NCBI RefSeq assembly: GCF_027213945.1
Contig: NZ_JAPWGW010000004.1
Location: forward strand, 310,001-374,000
DNA: 64,000 bases
Direction: 5' to 3'
Source of the DNA: Henriciella marina
GTDB lineage: Bacteria; Pseudomonadota; Alphaproteobacteria; Caulobacterales; Hyphomonadaceae
A program made the translations under genes and the position numbers. The notes beneath the pieces were generated by a model. The model was not told where the DNA came from. It saw only the letters and a list, made by a program, of their open reading frames with translations, and did no database searches. Shown piece after piece: positions 38,931-47,888 of the stretch (position 1 is its first letter; every line of letters starts with the position of its first letter).

Positions 38931-39027
38931 AGAGGGTGATAAAGGCAACTCGCTCAGGGCAGCAGGTCATTGCGGCCTTGCGATATTGCAGCTTGATGAC
39001 GGGGGCTCGTCGGTCCATCTATGCCGC

Positions 39028-39975
39028 ATGGTTACACTGATCGAGAGCAAGCAGAAATTCCGGCATCCGGAGAAGCGCAACAGGCCGGATACGCCCGTGC
39101 TGCGCAAGCCCGACTGGATACGTGTGAAGGCCCCGACGAGCCAGGGCTTCCGCGATACGCAGGAGATCGTGCGGTCCAAAGGCCTCGTAACGGTGTGTCA
39201 GGAAGCTGGATGCCCAAACATTGGCGAGTGCTGGGAAAAAAAGCACGCAACGATGATGATTCTGGGCGAAGTCTGTACTCGCGCCTGTTCGTTTTGCAAC
39301 GTATCGACCGGCAAGCCTTCGCCCGTTGACGAGGATGAGCCGCGCCGCGTTGCTGAGGCGGTTCAGGAAATGGGGCTCCAGCACGTCGTTATCACTTCGG
39401 TAGACCGCGATGACCTTGAAGATGGTGGTGCGCTGCATTTTGTGAATGTAATTAGCGCCATTCGTGAGGCGTCACCCGGCACTACGATCGAGATCCTGAC
39501 ACCCGACTTTCTTCGCAAGGATGGTTGGGAGAACGCGGTCATTGATGCGCGGGCGGACGTCTTCAATCACAATCTTGAGACTGTTCCGCGCCTCTATTTC
39601 TCGATCCGCCCCGGCGCGCGCTATTATCATTCCCTGCGCTTGCTTGAGCGCGTGAAGATGCGCGATCCGAACCAGTTCACCAAATCGGGTCTCATGGTCG
39701 GCTTGGGTGAGACGAAGGAAGAAGTCATGCAGGTAATGGACGACATGCGGTCCGCCGGCATCGATTTTCTGACGATCGGTCAATACCTTCAGCCAACGCG
39801 CAAGCACGCCGCCGTAGACCGCTTTGTTCATCCTGATGAATTCCGCTCCTACGAAGAGATTGCGCGCTCGAAGGGGTTCCTCATGGTGTCGGCCTCTCCG
39901 CTGACACGATCCAGCTATCACGCTGATGAGGACTTCGCGAAAATGAAGGCGGCGAGACTGGCCGCTAATCAGTAG
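39028..39975 (+). CDS. lipA: Lipoyl synthase
   Basis: Radical-SAM enzyme that inserts two sulfurs into octanoyl groups on lipoyl domains. The 315-residue product has the auxiliary-cluster Cys in [13 protein letters not shown], the radical-SAM CxxxCxxC in [10 protein letters not shown], and the C-terminal RSSYHAD near residue 300, whose Ser binds the auxiliary cluster. The start is ATG 39028; an upstream in-frame ATG at 38914 would run through the direct repeat. Its likely targets PdhB and PdhC are encoded 10 kb away in this window, and the Suf genes supply its clusters. Confidence 0.97.
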   Translation: MVTLIESKQKFRHPEKRNRPDTPVLRKPDWIRVKAPTSQGFRDTQEIVRSKGLVTVCQEAGCPNIGECWEKKHATMMILGEVCTRACSFCNVSTGKPSPVDEDEPRRVAEAVQEMGLQHVVITSVDRDDLEDGGALHFVNVISAIREASPGTTIEILTPDFLRKDGWENAVIDARADVFNHNLETVPRLYFSIRPGARYYHSLRLLERVKMRDPNQFTKSGLMVGLGETKEEVMQVMDDMRSAGIDFLTIGQYLQPTRKHAAVDRFVHPDEFRSYEEIARSKGFLMVSASPLTRSSYHADEDFAKMKAARLAANQ

Positions 39976-39984
39976 GAGCAGCCT

Positions 39985-40443
39985 TTGCCGCGCCTCTCCA
40001 AACAGCTTGTGATCGAGCATCGCGCCGATGAGGTGTACGATCTGGTCGCCGACATTCAGCGCTACCCGGAATTCATAAAGTGGATACGGACCATGAAGGT
40101 CAGCGGGCAACGCGAAGAGGATGGAGTTCGCAAGTATCGCGGCGAAGTCGATGTAGGCTTCAAGGGCTTTTCCGAGCGGTTTGCCACTGATGTTGCCGCT
40201 GACGACGCCAACAAGACCGTTGAGGTATCGCTCGCACGCGGTCCGTTCAAGAAGCTCCAGAACAGATGGAAAATGTCAGCTGATGGCGAGCTAGGAACGG
40301 TGGTCGACTTCTTCATCGATTATGAGTTCCGCAATCCGGTTCTCGCGCTCCTCGCTAAAGCGAACACGTCTCTTGCGGTGAACAAGATCATGAAATCATT
40401 TATTGATGAGGCTGATCGCAGGTACGGCGCGCGGCGTACCTAG
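39985..40443 (+). CDS. COQ10/RatA-like START-domain protein
   Basis: A 152-residue SRPBCC protein, related to mitochondrial Coq10 (ubiquinone binding) and to E. coli RatA. The fold shows in the start SKQLVIEHRADEVYDLVADIQRYPEFI and in the C-terminal helix ALLAKANTSLAVNKIMKSFIDEA. The start is a TTG with AGGAG six bases upstream. It follows lipA by nine bases, the common alphaproteobacterial order. A ubiquinone-chaperone role is the better guess; toxin activity is unlikely from context. Confidence 0.87.
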   Translation: MPRLSKQLVIEHRADEVYDLVADIQRYPEFIKWIRTMKVSGQREEDGVRKYRGEVDVGFKGFSERFATDVAADDANKTVEVSLARGPFKKLQNRWKMSADGELGTVVDFFIDYEFRNPVLALLAKANTSLAVNKIMKSFIDEADRRYGARRT

Positions 40444-40447
40444 GCGC

Positions 40448-40939
40448 TCAGGGAATCTGCTGGCGTATCATGTTCAGCGCAGCCTCGATTGTGGCCATGC
40501 GAACTTCGTGGCGTCCGATATCTCCGAAATAGCAGGCCTCGTGAAGGACGGCCTTATTCTCGCGGGCGCAGGCGATGTGAACCGTGCCGACAGGTTTCAT
40601 GGGCGTGCCTCCACCGGGACCGGCAATACCCGTTACGGCAATTGCCAGATTTGCACGACTGGCTTCCAGCGCGCCTTCCGCCATCAGCCTGGCTACGGCT
40701 TCGGAGACCGCACCGTAATCAGCGATGAGATCACCCGGCACGTTGAGCACTTCTTCCTTGGACCGATTGGAATAGGTGACGAAGCCCCGCTCAAATACGT
40801 CCGATGAGCCTGAGAATTCGGTGAACAAGGCTGCAATGAGGCCACCGGTGCAGGACTCGGCAGACGTTATCTTTACGCGGCGCTCGCGCGCTTCATCCAT
40901 CGTCAGGAGGCACAGGTTGCGGAGGCGGTCTGGAAACAT
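40448..40939 (-). CDS. pncC: CinA C-terminal domain protein / NMN amidohydrolase PncC
   Basis: Deamidates nicotinamide mononucleotide in the NAD salvage route. The 163-residue product is only the amidohydrolase domain, with the characteristic TSAESCTGGLIAALFTE near residue 25 and VTGIAGPGGGTPMKPVGTV near residue 105. The N-terminal molybdopterin-binding domain of full CinA is absent. The AGGAG ribosome-binding site overlaps the ispDF stop. The stop lies four bases from the COQ10-like stop on the other strand. Confidence 0.92.
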   Translation of the reverse strand: MFPDRLRNLCLLTMDEARERRVKITSAESCTGGLIAALFTEFSGSSDVFERGFVTYSNRSKEEVLNVPGDLIADYGAVSEAVARLMAEGALEASRANLAIAVTGIAGPGGGTPMKPVGTVHIACARENKAVLHEACYFGDIGRHEVRMATIEAALNMIRQQIP

Positions 40940-40948
40940 CTGTTTCTC

Positions 40949-42094
40949 CTAGGTGGTCTTGCAAAGCGTTGCGGCGGCTTGTGCAGCGATTCCCTCGCGG
41001 CGCCCTGTGAAGCCCATGCCCTCAGTTGTCGTGGCCTTTATGCTGACGGCGTCGAGATCAAGCCCTGTAACTTCGGCTGTCCGCCGCCTCATCGTCTCGC
41101 GGTGAGGCTTGATCTTTGGCGTCTCACAGATGAGCGTAATATCGCAATGAGCAAGTTGCCAGCCGGCTTCACGTGCGAGCTTGATTGCGTGGCCTAGAAA
41201 CACACCGGAATCAGCGTCTTTCCAGCGATCATCAGATGGAGGGAAATGATCGCCGATGTCTCCAAGGGCTACTGCGCCGAGAATTGCATCCGTCAAAGCG
41301 TGCCAGCCGGCGTCAGCATCTGAGTGCCCTTTGAGGCGCGCGTGATGCTCTATGAAAACACCGCAAAGCGTGACGCCCGGGCCTGGCTCGAACGCGTGGA
41401 CGTCGAAGCCTGTACCAAACCTGAATTCAGTCTGTTGCCCCGTCATCATTGCCTCCATTTTCTCAAAGTCATCGGCAAAGGTAATCTTGGAGAGCCGCTC
41501 GTCCCCTTCGACCAACACTGCTTTTGCGCCCAGCGCTTCGACCGCTTCGAGGTCATCCATGAAACTGCCGGATTTGTCAGCCAGCGCAGATGAGAGAATA
41601 CCAGCCCTGAATGCCTGGGGCGTCTGTACGCGGTAGAGGTCTGAGCGATCGACGGTCTGCAGCGTACCGTCAGTTTGCCGCTTTAAAGCGTCTATGACCG
41701 GCAGGGCAGGGGCCGCAGCGTCATGCATAGTCAAACCTTCTAGCAAAGCTGTGACCGTTCTAGTTTGCAGGCCGGGTCGCGCAGCATCGTGGACCAGAAT
41801 AATGTCATTCGCATCAGGTGAGATCGCGTCGACCGCGTTGCGCACTGAAGAGGTTCGGTCGTCGCCACCTGCAACAAGAACGAGCCGTTCATCGCTCTGC
41901 GTTTGGGTGGCAATCCTCTCGATATGATCAGAAGGCAGCACCAGAGTGACACGGTCTACGCGACTGTCTGAAAGAAATGTGTCGAGCGACCAGCGATAGA
42001 CTGGCTTGCCCGCAAGGTACTCAAACTGCTTGGGCAGTTTTCGACCAGTCCGGCTGCCCGAGCCCGCGGCGACGATAATGGCATGAATACTCAT
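40949..42094 (-). CDS. ispDF: Bifunctional IspD/IspF of the MEP isoprenoid pathway
   Basis: Fusion of the cytidylyltransferase that makes CDP-ME and the cyclase that makes MEcPP. Residues 1-220 are IspD, with AAGSGSRTGRKLPKQFEYLAG and LVHDAARPG. Residues 225-381 are IspF, with the zinc ligands in GFDVHAF and LKGHSDADAGWHALTDA, and ATTTEGMGFTGRREGIAAQA. The fusion is common in alphaproteobacteria. It is divergent from dusB and nine bases before the cinA-type gene. Confidence 0.96.
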   Translation of the reverse strand: MSIHAIIVAAGSGSRTGRKLPKQFEYLAGKPVYRWSLDTFLSDSRVDRVTLVLPSDHIERIATQTQSDERLVLVAGGDDRTSSVRNAVDAISPDANDIILVHDAARPGLQTRTVTALLEGLTMHDAAAPALPVIDALKRQTDGTLQTVDRSDLYRVQTPQAFRAGILSSALADKSGSFMDDLEAVEALGAKAVLVEGDERLSKITFADDFEKMEAMMTGQQTEFRFGTGFDVHAFEPGPGVTLCGVFIEHHARLKGHSDADAGWHALTDAILGAVALGDIGDHFPPSDDRWKDADSGVFLGHAIKLAREAGWQLAHCDITLICETPKIKPHRETMRRRTAEVTGLDLDAVSIKATTTEGMGFTGRREGIAAQAAATLCKTT

Positions 42095-42143
42095 AAGAGC
42101 AGGGACTTACCCCCGCTGATGCAGATTGGCCACATCATTTGTT

Positions 42144-42156
42144 GCAGCGTCGCTGC
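42144..42156. promoter_or_regulatory. Perfect palindrome GCAGCG-T-CGCTGC upstream of dusB
   Basis: Six-base perfect arms around one T. Its centre is 21 bases (two helical turns) from the centre of the next palindrome, so the two may form a tandem operator in the ispDF/dusB gap. Confidence 0.35.
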
Positions 42157-42162
42157 CACTAC

Positions 42163-42179
42163 TGCGCAACTATTGTGCA
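42163..42179. promoter_or_regulatory. NtrC-like palindrome upstream of dusB-ntrBC
   Basis: TGCGCAA-CTA-TTGTGCA is a 17-base palindrome with one mismatch and the TGC-N11-GCA frame of NtrC sites. It lies 28 bases before the dusB ATG, so NtrC could regulate its own operon. The match to the E. coli consensus is partial. Confidence 0.45.
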
Positions 42180-42206
42180 AAGCAAAAAAGTGTTCAAACT
42201 GAGCTG

Positions 42207-43205
42207 ATGGAACAAGTGCCCCAATCTTTGGCAGAACGCGTCTGGTTGGCCCCTATGTCAGGGTCGACAGATGCGGCTTTTCGTAGACAGGCCGTACGCT
42301 TCGGCGCGGAGGCCGTCGTATCAGAGATGGTTGCAGGTGAGACGCTGGCGGCCGCGCGCCCAGATGTTGTGCGGCGCACATGCAGACATGAAGGCCGGGG
42401 CCGCTGGATCGTCCAACTGGCTGCCCGCCGTCCCGAAGATATGCGACGCGGCGCGGAGTTGCTCGCCGACTCCGGCGTAGATCAAATCGACATCAATATG
42501 GGCTGTCCCTCGAGGCAGGTTACCGGCGGTCAGTCAGGGTCTGCGCTTATGAAAGAGCCGGACCTTGCCAAGGCAATAATCGATGCCGCCCTGGAAGGGG
42601 CAGGCGGTCGGCCTGTTTCCCTGAAGATGCGACTCGGCTGGGACGATGGAATGCTGAATGCGCCCGAGCTAGGACAGTACGCGCAAGCGGCGGGGCTCTG
42701 CATGGTTACGGTACACGGCCGAACGCGTTGTCAGTTCTACAAAGGTACAGCTGACTGGGAACGCGTTCACGAAACAGTCGACGCCATCGAACTTCCCGTC
42801 ATCGTCAATGGAGATATCGAAAGTAGCGAGACGGCAAACGCGGCGCTTTTGCAGTCAGGTGCGCACGGCGTGATGATCGGACGCGCAGCTATGGGACGCC
42901 CCTGGCTGCTTGGTCAGGTCTCAGCACACCTTGCAGGAAGGGATAACTGGCAAGAGCCGAGCGAAACAGAAAAACTCGATAGCCTGATCGAGCAGGTCGA
43001 AGACAGCATGTCTCTCTATGGCAAAGCTCTTGGCCTCCGCATCGTGCGCAAACACATCTCGGCAGCGGTAGACCATCTCGACACTAGTTGGACCGTGGAC
43101 GTGCGGCGAAAGTTGCGTGCGCGCGCTTGCGGCTTTGATGAGGCGAAGCCTCTCTACGCGTTCCTCAACGAACTCTTTGCGGACAGCGCGCAGGTCGCAG
43201 CATGA
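42207..43205 (+). CDS. dusB: tRNA-dihydrouridine synthase DusB (NifR3)
   Basis: FMN enzyme that reduces uridine in tRNA. The 332-residue product has LAPMSGSTDAAFRR at the start of the barrel, the catalytic Cys in DINMGCPSRQVTGGQSGSAL near residue 100, KMRLGWDD, VTVHGRTRCQFY and VNGDIES. The start is ATG 42207, just before AERVWLAPM; an in-frame TTG at 42126 would take in the palindromes. The gene heads the nifR3-ntrB-ntrC operon and overlaps ntrB by four bases. Confidence 0.94.
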   Translation: MEQVPQSLAERVWLAPMSGSTDAAFRRQAVRFGAEAVVSEMVAGETLAAARPDVVRRTCRHEGRGRWIVQLAARRPEDMRRGAELLADSGVDQIDINMGCPSRQVTGGQSGSALMKEPDLAKAIIDAALEGAGGRPVSLKMRLGWDDGMLNAPELGQYAQAAGLCMVTVHGRTRCQFYKGTADWERVHETVDAIELPVIVNGDIESSETANAALLQSGAHGVMIGRAAMGRPWLLGQVSAHLAGRDNWQEPSETEKLDSLIEQVEDSMSLYGKALGLRIVRKHISAAVDHLDTSWTVDVRRKLRARACGFDEAKPLYAFLNELFADSAQVAA

Positions 43206-44254
43206 GCGAGAAGACCAACCTCTCGGATCTTATTCCCGTCGCTATCCTTCAGATCGACAACCGCCGGAATATCATATCGGCGAACACCGAAGCACAGATC
43301 ATCCTTGGTCACTCGCTAGCAAGCTTGCAGGGACACAACCTGAGTGAGTTCGTGTATCATGACTCGCCCTTGTTTGAGCTGCTCGACCGGGTGACGAGCG
43401 AGGAAGGCGATATCTCTTCTCATGGCCTGACGATCGCCGGCCCATCTGCGGTGCGCGGTAAGCTATATGATATCCGTCTCAGACCTGGACCGGATGGCTC
43501 AATCATTCTTGCCATTGCTGAAGCCCTGGTACGCGATCCGTCTGACAGCGCCGCAGGGATTTCGGGATTCGGTCGTATTCTAGGCCACGAAGTAAAGAAC
43601 CCGCTTGCGGGCATTTCGGGTGCTGCCCAACTTCTGCTGCGCAATGCCAGGGATGACGAAATTCCGCTGCTGGAGATCATCAAGAGCGAAGCAAGTCGGA
43701 TAGAGCGTCTGGTCAGTCGGCTCTCTGCGTTCGAGCTATTCTCCGCGCCGCGGCGCGACCGCTTCAATATTCATCAATTGCTGGACAAGATCCTGATCGC
43801 AGAAGAGGCTGCGCATGGTGGAAAGATCATGCTGAAGCGTGCCTACGATCCATCGCTACCGGAAATACTAGGCGACGAGGATCACCTTCACGAAGCCTTT
43901 CAGAATATCGTGCGCAACGCAGCCGAAGCGGCAAGCGAAACCGCTGGCCAGGGGCAAGTCACGCTTCAGACAGCGTTTGAGACAGGGTTCGCATTCTCCA
44001 GCAAACGCAATGCGAGACGCCTTCAGCGTGCAATCCGCATTACGATCGAAGACAATGGCAAGGGCATCAGTTCTGAAACGCGTGACCAGATGTTCGACAT
44101 GTTCAGCTCCACCAAGGCGGGCGGACGGGGTCTTGGACTGAGCGTCGTCTCCGAGGTGGTCGCCGCCCATGAGGGGCGCATAAAAGTCGAGAGCAAACCG
44201 GGGCAGACCAAGTTCTCGGTCTTCCTGCCTATGAAACGGGATATCGTCCAATGA
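43202..44254 (+). CDS. ntrB: Nitrogen-regulation sensor kinase NtrB
   Basis: Cytosolic histidine kinase that controls NtrC in response to PII proteins. The 350 residues contain an N-terminal PAS domain (about 10-110), the phosphoacceptor His in FGRILGHEVKNPLAGI near residue 130, and the ATPase domain with the N box NIVRNAAEAA, DNGKGI and RGLGLSVVSEVV. No membrane helices. It overlaps both dusB and ntrC by four bases (ATGA), implying coupled translation. Confidence 0.95.
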   Translation: MSEKTNLSDLIPVAILQIDNRRNIISANTEAQIILGHSLASLQGHNLSEFVYHDSPLFELLDRVTSEEGDISSHGLTIAGPSAVRGKLYDIRLRPGPDGSIILAIAEALVRDPSDSAAGISGFGRILGHEVKNPLAGISGAAQLLLRNARDDEIPLLEIIKSEASRIERLVSRLSAFELFSAPRRDRFNIHQLLDKILIAEEAAHGGKIMLKRAYDPSLPEILGDEDHLHEAFQNIVRNAAEAASETAGQGQVTLQTAFETGFAFSSKRNARRLQRAIRITIEDNGKGISSETRDQMFDMFSSTKAGGRGLGLSVVSEVVAAHEGRIKVESKPGQTKFSVFLPMKRDIVQ

Positions 44255-45618
44255 CACAGAAAACCGTCCTGCTCGCCGAAGACGATGCCAGTATCAGGCT
44301 TGTCGTCAACCAGACACTCGTGAGCGCCGGCTATCAGGTTCGCGCCACGAGTTCCGTCGATGCGCTGGAGCGTTGGGTGCGTAATGGTGAAGGCGATGTC
44401 GTTGTCACAGATGTTTATCTTGGCGATACCGCCATATTCGAAGTTCTGCCATCTATACGACTGGCGCGCCCCGACCTTCCCGTGATCGTGATGAGTGGTC
44501 AAAACACTATTCTGACCGCCGCTTCCGCCGCGCGCCACGGCGTATACGATTATCTTCCGAAGCCCTTTGATATTGATCAGCTGACGGGTCTTGTAGGGCG
44601 CGCCTTGAAAGCACCGCTGCGCAAGGACGCCGCCGCGACTGAAGCCTTGAAATCAAATGGCGATCAGAGCCTTCCGCTGATCGGACGATCAGAGCCGATG
44701 CAGGAAGTCTACCGGATCATTTCTCGGGTGATGAACACCGACCTTACAGTGCTGATTGAGGGCGAGTCGGGAACCGGTAAGGAACTGGCCGCTCAAGCCA
44801 TTCATGAGCTTCAGAGCGACAAGAAGGGGCCTTTCAAGGCGCTAGACCTTGCGGCTATGCCGACTGACCGCATCAGCCAGGATCTGTTCGGGACGCCAGA
44901 AAACCCTGGCATTGCTTTCGACCCGGGCGCGACGCTGTATCTGGATGAGATTGGTGACCTTCCTGCCGAGGCGCAGACCCAGCTTGTGAAACTCATGCGT
45001 GAGGCCGGCAGCGCCCGGATCATTGCCTCAACGCGCAAGCCGCTGAGCGCGCTCGTGGAAGAAGGGCGCTTCCGGGAAGACCTGTTCTACCGGATCAATG
45101 TCGTCCGCGTTTTCATGCCGCCACTGAGACAGCGCAAGGAAGATGTTCCAGAGCTCGTCAGAGCTTTCCTGATCCGTGCCCAGCGTAAGGGGCTGCCCAA
45201 CAAACAGGTCGAACCAGCGGCTATGGATCTGATCATGGCGTATGACTGGCCAGGTAATGTGCGGGAGCTTGAGAACCTCATCATGCGCCTCGCTGCACTC
45301 AGCCCAGACCCCGTCATATCCCAGCGCGATGTCGAGCGGGAGCTTCGGTCAGAAGCTCTGAAAGACATTTCGTCTTCCGGCAACTTCGAGAAGGAGGTCG
45401 AGACGCTGCTCCACAAATACGTCATGGCTGACCTCCTACAGGCAGACCCGGACGACAGTGACATCCATCGCAAGATCATGGAGCAGGTCGAGCGACCGTT
45501 GATAAAGCTCGCCCTGTCAGTCACTTCGGGTAACAAGCTCAGAACTGCGGCGCTACTTGGTGTGAACAGGAATACCCTTCGGTCGCGGATCAACCAGCTG
45601 GGTCTCGCAGACGACTAA
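44251..45618 (+). CDS. ntrC: Nitrogen response regulator NtrC lacking the GAFTGA loop
   Basis: DNA-binding regulator of nitrogen genes. Receiver domain 1-120 with the phosphoacceptor Asp in VVVTDVYLGD; AAA+ domain from about residue 145 with Walker A GESGTGKE and Walker B LYLDEIGDLP; Fis-type helix-turn-helix at the end (RTAALLGVNRNTLRSRINQ). Between LFG and the Walker B only a short segment (TPENPGIAFDPGA) remains, and the GAFTGA motif that touches sigma-54 is absent. NtrC of Rhodobacter capsulatus also lacks it and works with sigma-70 polymerase. A sigma-54-independent mode is therefore likely here. Confidence 0.94.
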   Translation: MTQKTVLLAEDDASIRLVVNQTLVSAGYQVRATSSVDALERWVRNGEGDVVVTDVYLGDTAIFEVLPSIRLARPDLPVIVMSGQNTILTAASAARHGVYDYLPKPFDIDQLTGLVGRALKAPLRKDAAATEALKSNGDQSLPLIGRSEPMQEVYRIISRVMNTDLTVLIEGESGTGKELAAQAIHELQSDKKGPFKALDLAAMPTDRISQDLFGTPENPGIAFDPGATLYLDEIGDLPAEAQTQLVKLMREAGSARIIASTRKPLSALVEEGRFREDLFYRINVVRVFMPPLRQRKEDVPELVRAFLIRAQRKGLPNKQVEPAAMDLIMAYDWPGNVRELENLIMRLAALSPDPVISQRDVERELRSEALKDISSSGNFEKEVETLLHKYVMADLLQADPDDSDIHRKIMEQVERPLIKLALSVTSGNKLRTAALLGVNRNTLRSRINQLGLADD

Positions 45619-45625
45619 TTGACCA

Positions 45626-45641
45626 TGGCACAAGTGTTGCT
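45626..45641 (+). promoter_or_regulatory. Sigma-54-type promoter upstream of ntrYX
   Basis: TGGCAC, five bases, TTGCT: the -24 GG and -12 GC are separated by exactly ten bases, as sigma-54 promoters require. Expected transcription start is near 45652, about 40 bases before the ntrY TTG. An AGTGTTGC direct repeat (45633-45640 and 45652-45659) overlaps the -12 element. A weak sigma-70-like TTGACC also lies at 45619-45624. Confidence 0.6.
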
Positions 45642-45652
45642 TTATGGCCTCA

Positions 45653-45670
45653 GTGTTGCGGTTTGAACAC
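45653..45670. promoter_or_regulatory. GTGTT-N8-AACAC inverted repeat in the ntrY leader
   Basis: Five-base perfect arms around eight bases, lying over the expected start of transcription and 22 bases before the ntrY start. It may be an autoregulatory site; NtrX is a candidate but the assignment is a guess. Confidence 0.3.
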
Positions 45671-45692
45671 AGCCGCACGAGCGAGGTACAGT

Positions 45693-47888
45693 TTGGTCGA
45701 CACCACCGCACCAGGAAAGCCGCGATCAGGCTGGGCATTGTTCCAGTGGCTTTTCCTTGTGGCAGCATTCCTGGCCGCGGCCGTAACGTTCGTTGCCGTA
45801 TCGGGCATGGATCCGATCGAGCCCGTCAGCCGCGACGTTCAGGCGATGATCATCGCCAACACGCTCATCATCATTACGCTCGGCATCATCGTGGTGCAGC
45901 GTTATCGCGCTTCGCGTACGCTCGAGAAGGGTGCAGAGGGCAATCGGCTGGCACGCCGCTTCCTACTGCTTTTCAGCCTCTCCGCCGTCATTCCGGCGCT
46001 GGTTGTGTCGGTCTTCCTTTGGGCCGCTATCTCCCGGGGATTCGATACCTGGTTTGGCGAGCGGGTTTTCACGCTTGTAGAGCAGACGGCCACGGTCGCG
46101 CGCGAGAACGTCGATGAGTATAGCGACGCCCTTGAAGAGGATACGCGTCTTGCGGCCTCGGATATAAACAACGCGCTCGAAGGTCTGACGGAAGAACCTG
46201 AGGCCTTTTCGTCCTACCTCGGCATGCAGGCACTTATCCGGAACATGCGGGTGGGTTACGTTATCGATCGTGAGGGCCGACCGCTCGCGATTGGCGAGAA
46301 TGCATCCAATGACAGTCTCTACCGGCGCCCGACGTCTGACATGTTCGATGAAGCTGACGCTGGAGAGGTCTATCTTTCACTTTTCGAGGCGGAAGGCTTC
46401 ACCACGTCCCTTATCAAGCTGGGCGGGATGGAGAATGCTTATCTCTATCTCGCAAAGCCCCTGGATCGAGACGCTTTTGCGCGCCTTCGGCGGGCAGAGC
46501 AGGCGCTGGAGGAGTACCGTATCGCCGGCGATATGAGTTCGCGCTCCCAGGCGCTGTTTTTCGTTGCCTACGGACAGATTGTGGCGCTCGTCCTGCTGAT
46601 GGCCATCCGCCTTGCCTTGGAGGCGGCAAGCCGCATCACCGGTCCGATCGGCCGGCTCGCGAACGCCGCCCAGTCGGTACGTGACGGCGATCTTGATATC
46701 CGCGTGCCACTTCCGCAGGGCGAGGATGAAGTGCGCGCGCTGACGCGTTCGTTCAATGTCATGACAGAACAGCTCGGTGCGCAGCGCTCCGCACTGATCT
46801 ATGCACGTGAGGAAGCCGAGGACAGGCGGTTATTCCTCGAAACGCTGCTCGAGGAAGTAAGTGCCGGCGTCATCCGCATCGATGAGAGCTTCATCGTTAC
46901 GCTGGCCAATCCATCAGCGCAGAAACTTCTTGAGGCCGAGCCGCCAGTTGAAGGTTGCCACCTGTCAGAGATCGCTCCAGCGTTTATGCCGCATGTTGAA
47001 GAGGCGATGGCAACGCGGCTCCCCATCGATGCGTCGCTCGACATGAGAACGGCCGGTGGGGCGCGTCATTTCAGGCTAAAAGCGGCGCGCGACTCAACAG
47101 GCGGCCTCGTGCTGACATTCGATGACGCAACACGCCTCGTTACGGCGCAGCGCCAGCTCGCCTGGCGTGATGTCGCCCGGCGGATTGCGCATGAGATTAG
47201 AAACCCGCTCACCCCAATCCAGCTATCTGCTGAGCGCATTCGCCGACGCTACAGCCAGTACATTCCGGAAGATGATACGGTGTTCGATAAGTGTACGGAC
47301 ACCATCCTCAGGCAGGTGAGTGATATCGGGCGTATGGTCGAGGAGTTTTCGGGCTTCGCCAGAATGCCGAAGCCAACCCTTGAGAGTTTCGATCTGGCTC
47401 AATTGATCGATGAAACCGGTTTCTCGCAACAGGTGGTTAGTCCGGACATTGCAGTCGAAATTAATCACGTGCGCAAACCGCTCATAATTTCTGCAGATGA
47501 GAGACTTCTCGGTCAGGCAATTGGCAATATCGTCAAGAATGCTGCCGAGGCGATCGAGCGTCGCCCCGAAGCTGACGAAGCTCAGGGCGCAATCGAGATC
47601 AGGACTGAGGATACCGAAGACTTAATCACCATAATCATTGAAGATAACGGGCCAGGTTTTCCGGAAGAGGCCCGTGAGCGCCTGCTCGAGCCCTATGTGA
47701 CCACGCGAGAAAAAGGTACTGGCCTTGGACTTGCTATCGTGAACCGGATCATTGTCGATCATGGCGGAGCGATCCAGCTGCAGGAGCGCGACGAGACTCG
47801 CAGCGGCGCGAAGGTGAGGATCACATTGCCAAAACAGGCCAATCTCGACGAATTCGCCGAACCAGAGACCACGGAGGCTCTCTCATGA
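45693..47888 (+). CDS. ntrY: Membrane sensor histidine kinase NtrY
   Basis: Partner kinase of NtrX, linked to nitrogen and redox control. The 731-residue product has helices near 13-36, 50-72 and 88-110, a periplasmic sensor region, a fourth helix (about 285-308), a HAMP domain, a PAS domain (about 370-480), the phosphoacceptor His in RRIAHEIRNPLTPIQLSAER, and the ATPase motifs NIVKNAAEAI, DNGPGF and GTGLGLAIV. The start is taken as TTG 45693 with GAGG upstream; an earlier TTG at 45663 would lengthen it by ten residues. It overlaps ntrX by four bases. Confidence 0.94.
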   Translation: MVDTTAPGKPRSGWALFQWLFLVAAFLAAAVTFVAVSGMDPIEPVSRDVQAMIIANTLIIITLGIIVVQRYRASRTLEKGAEGNRLARRFLLLFSLSAVIPALVVSVFLWAAISRGFDTWFGERVFTLVEQTATVARENVDEYSDALEEDTRLAASDINNALEGLTEEPEAFSSYLGMQALIRNMRVGYVIDREGRPLAIGENASNDSLYRRPTSDMFDEADAGEVYLSLFEAEGFTTSLIKLGGMENAYLYLAKPLDRDAFARLRRAEQALEEYRIAGDMSSRSQALFFVAYGQIVALVLLMAIRLALEAASRITGPIGRLANAAQSVRDGDLDIRVPLPQGEDEVRALTRSFNVMTEQLGAQRSALIYAREEAEDRRLFLETLLEEVSAGVIRIDESFIVTLANPSAQKLLEAEPPVEGCHLSEIAPAFMPHVEEAMATRLPIDASLDMRTAGGARHFRLKAARDSTGGLVLTFDDATRLVTAQRQLAWRDVARRIAHEIRNPLTPIQLSAERIRRRYSQYIPEDDTVFDKCTDTILRQVSDIGRMVEEFSGFARMPKPTLESFDLAQLIDETGFSQQVVSPDIAVEINHVRKPLIISADERLLGQAIGNIVKNAAEAIERRPEADEAQGAIEIRTEDTEDLITIIIEDNGPGFPEEARERLLEPYVTTREKGTGLGLAIVNRIIVDHGGAIQLQERDETRSGAKVRITLPKQANLDEFAEPETTEALS

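Noticed and set aside
45619-45646. Sigma-70 promoter TTGACC / TTTATG in front of ntrY
   Set aside because: The -10 element is poor and spacing is 16; the overlapping sigma-54 pattern is a much better match. It is not excluded as a weak second promoter.
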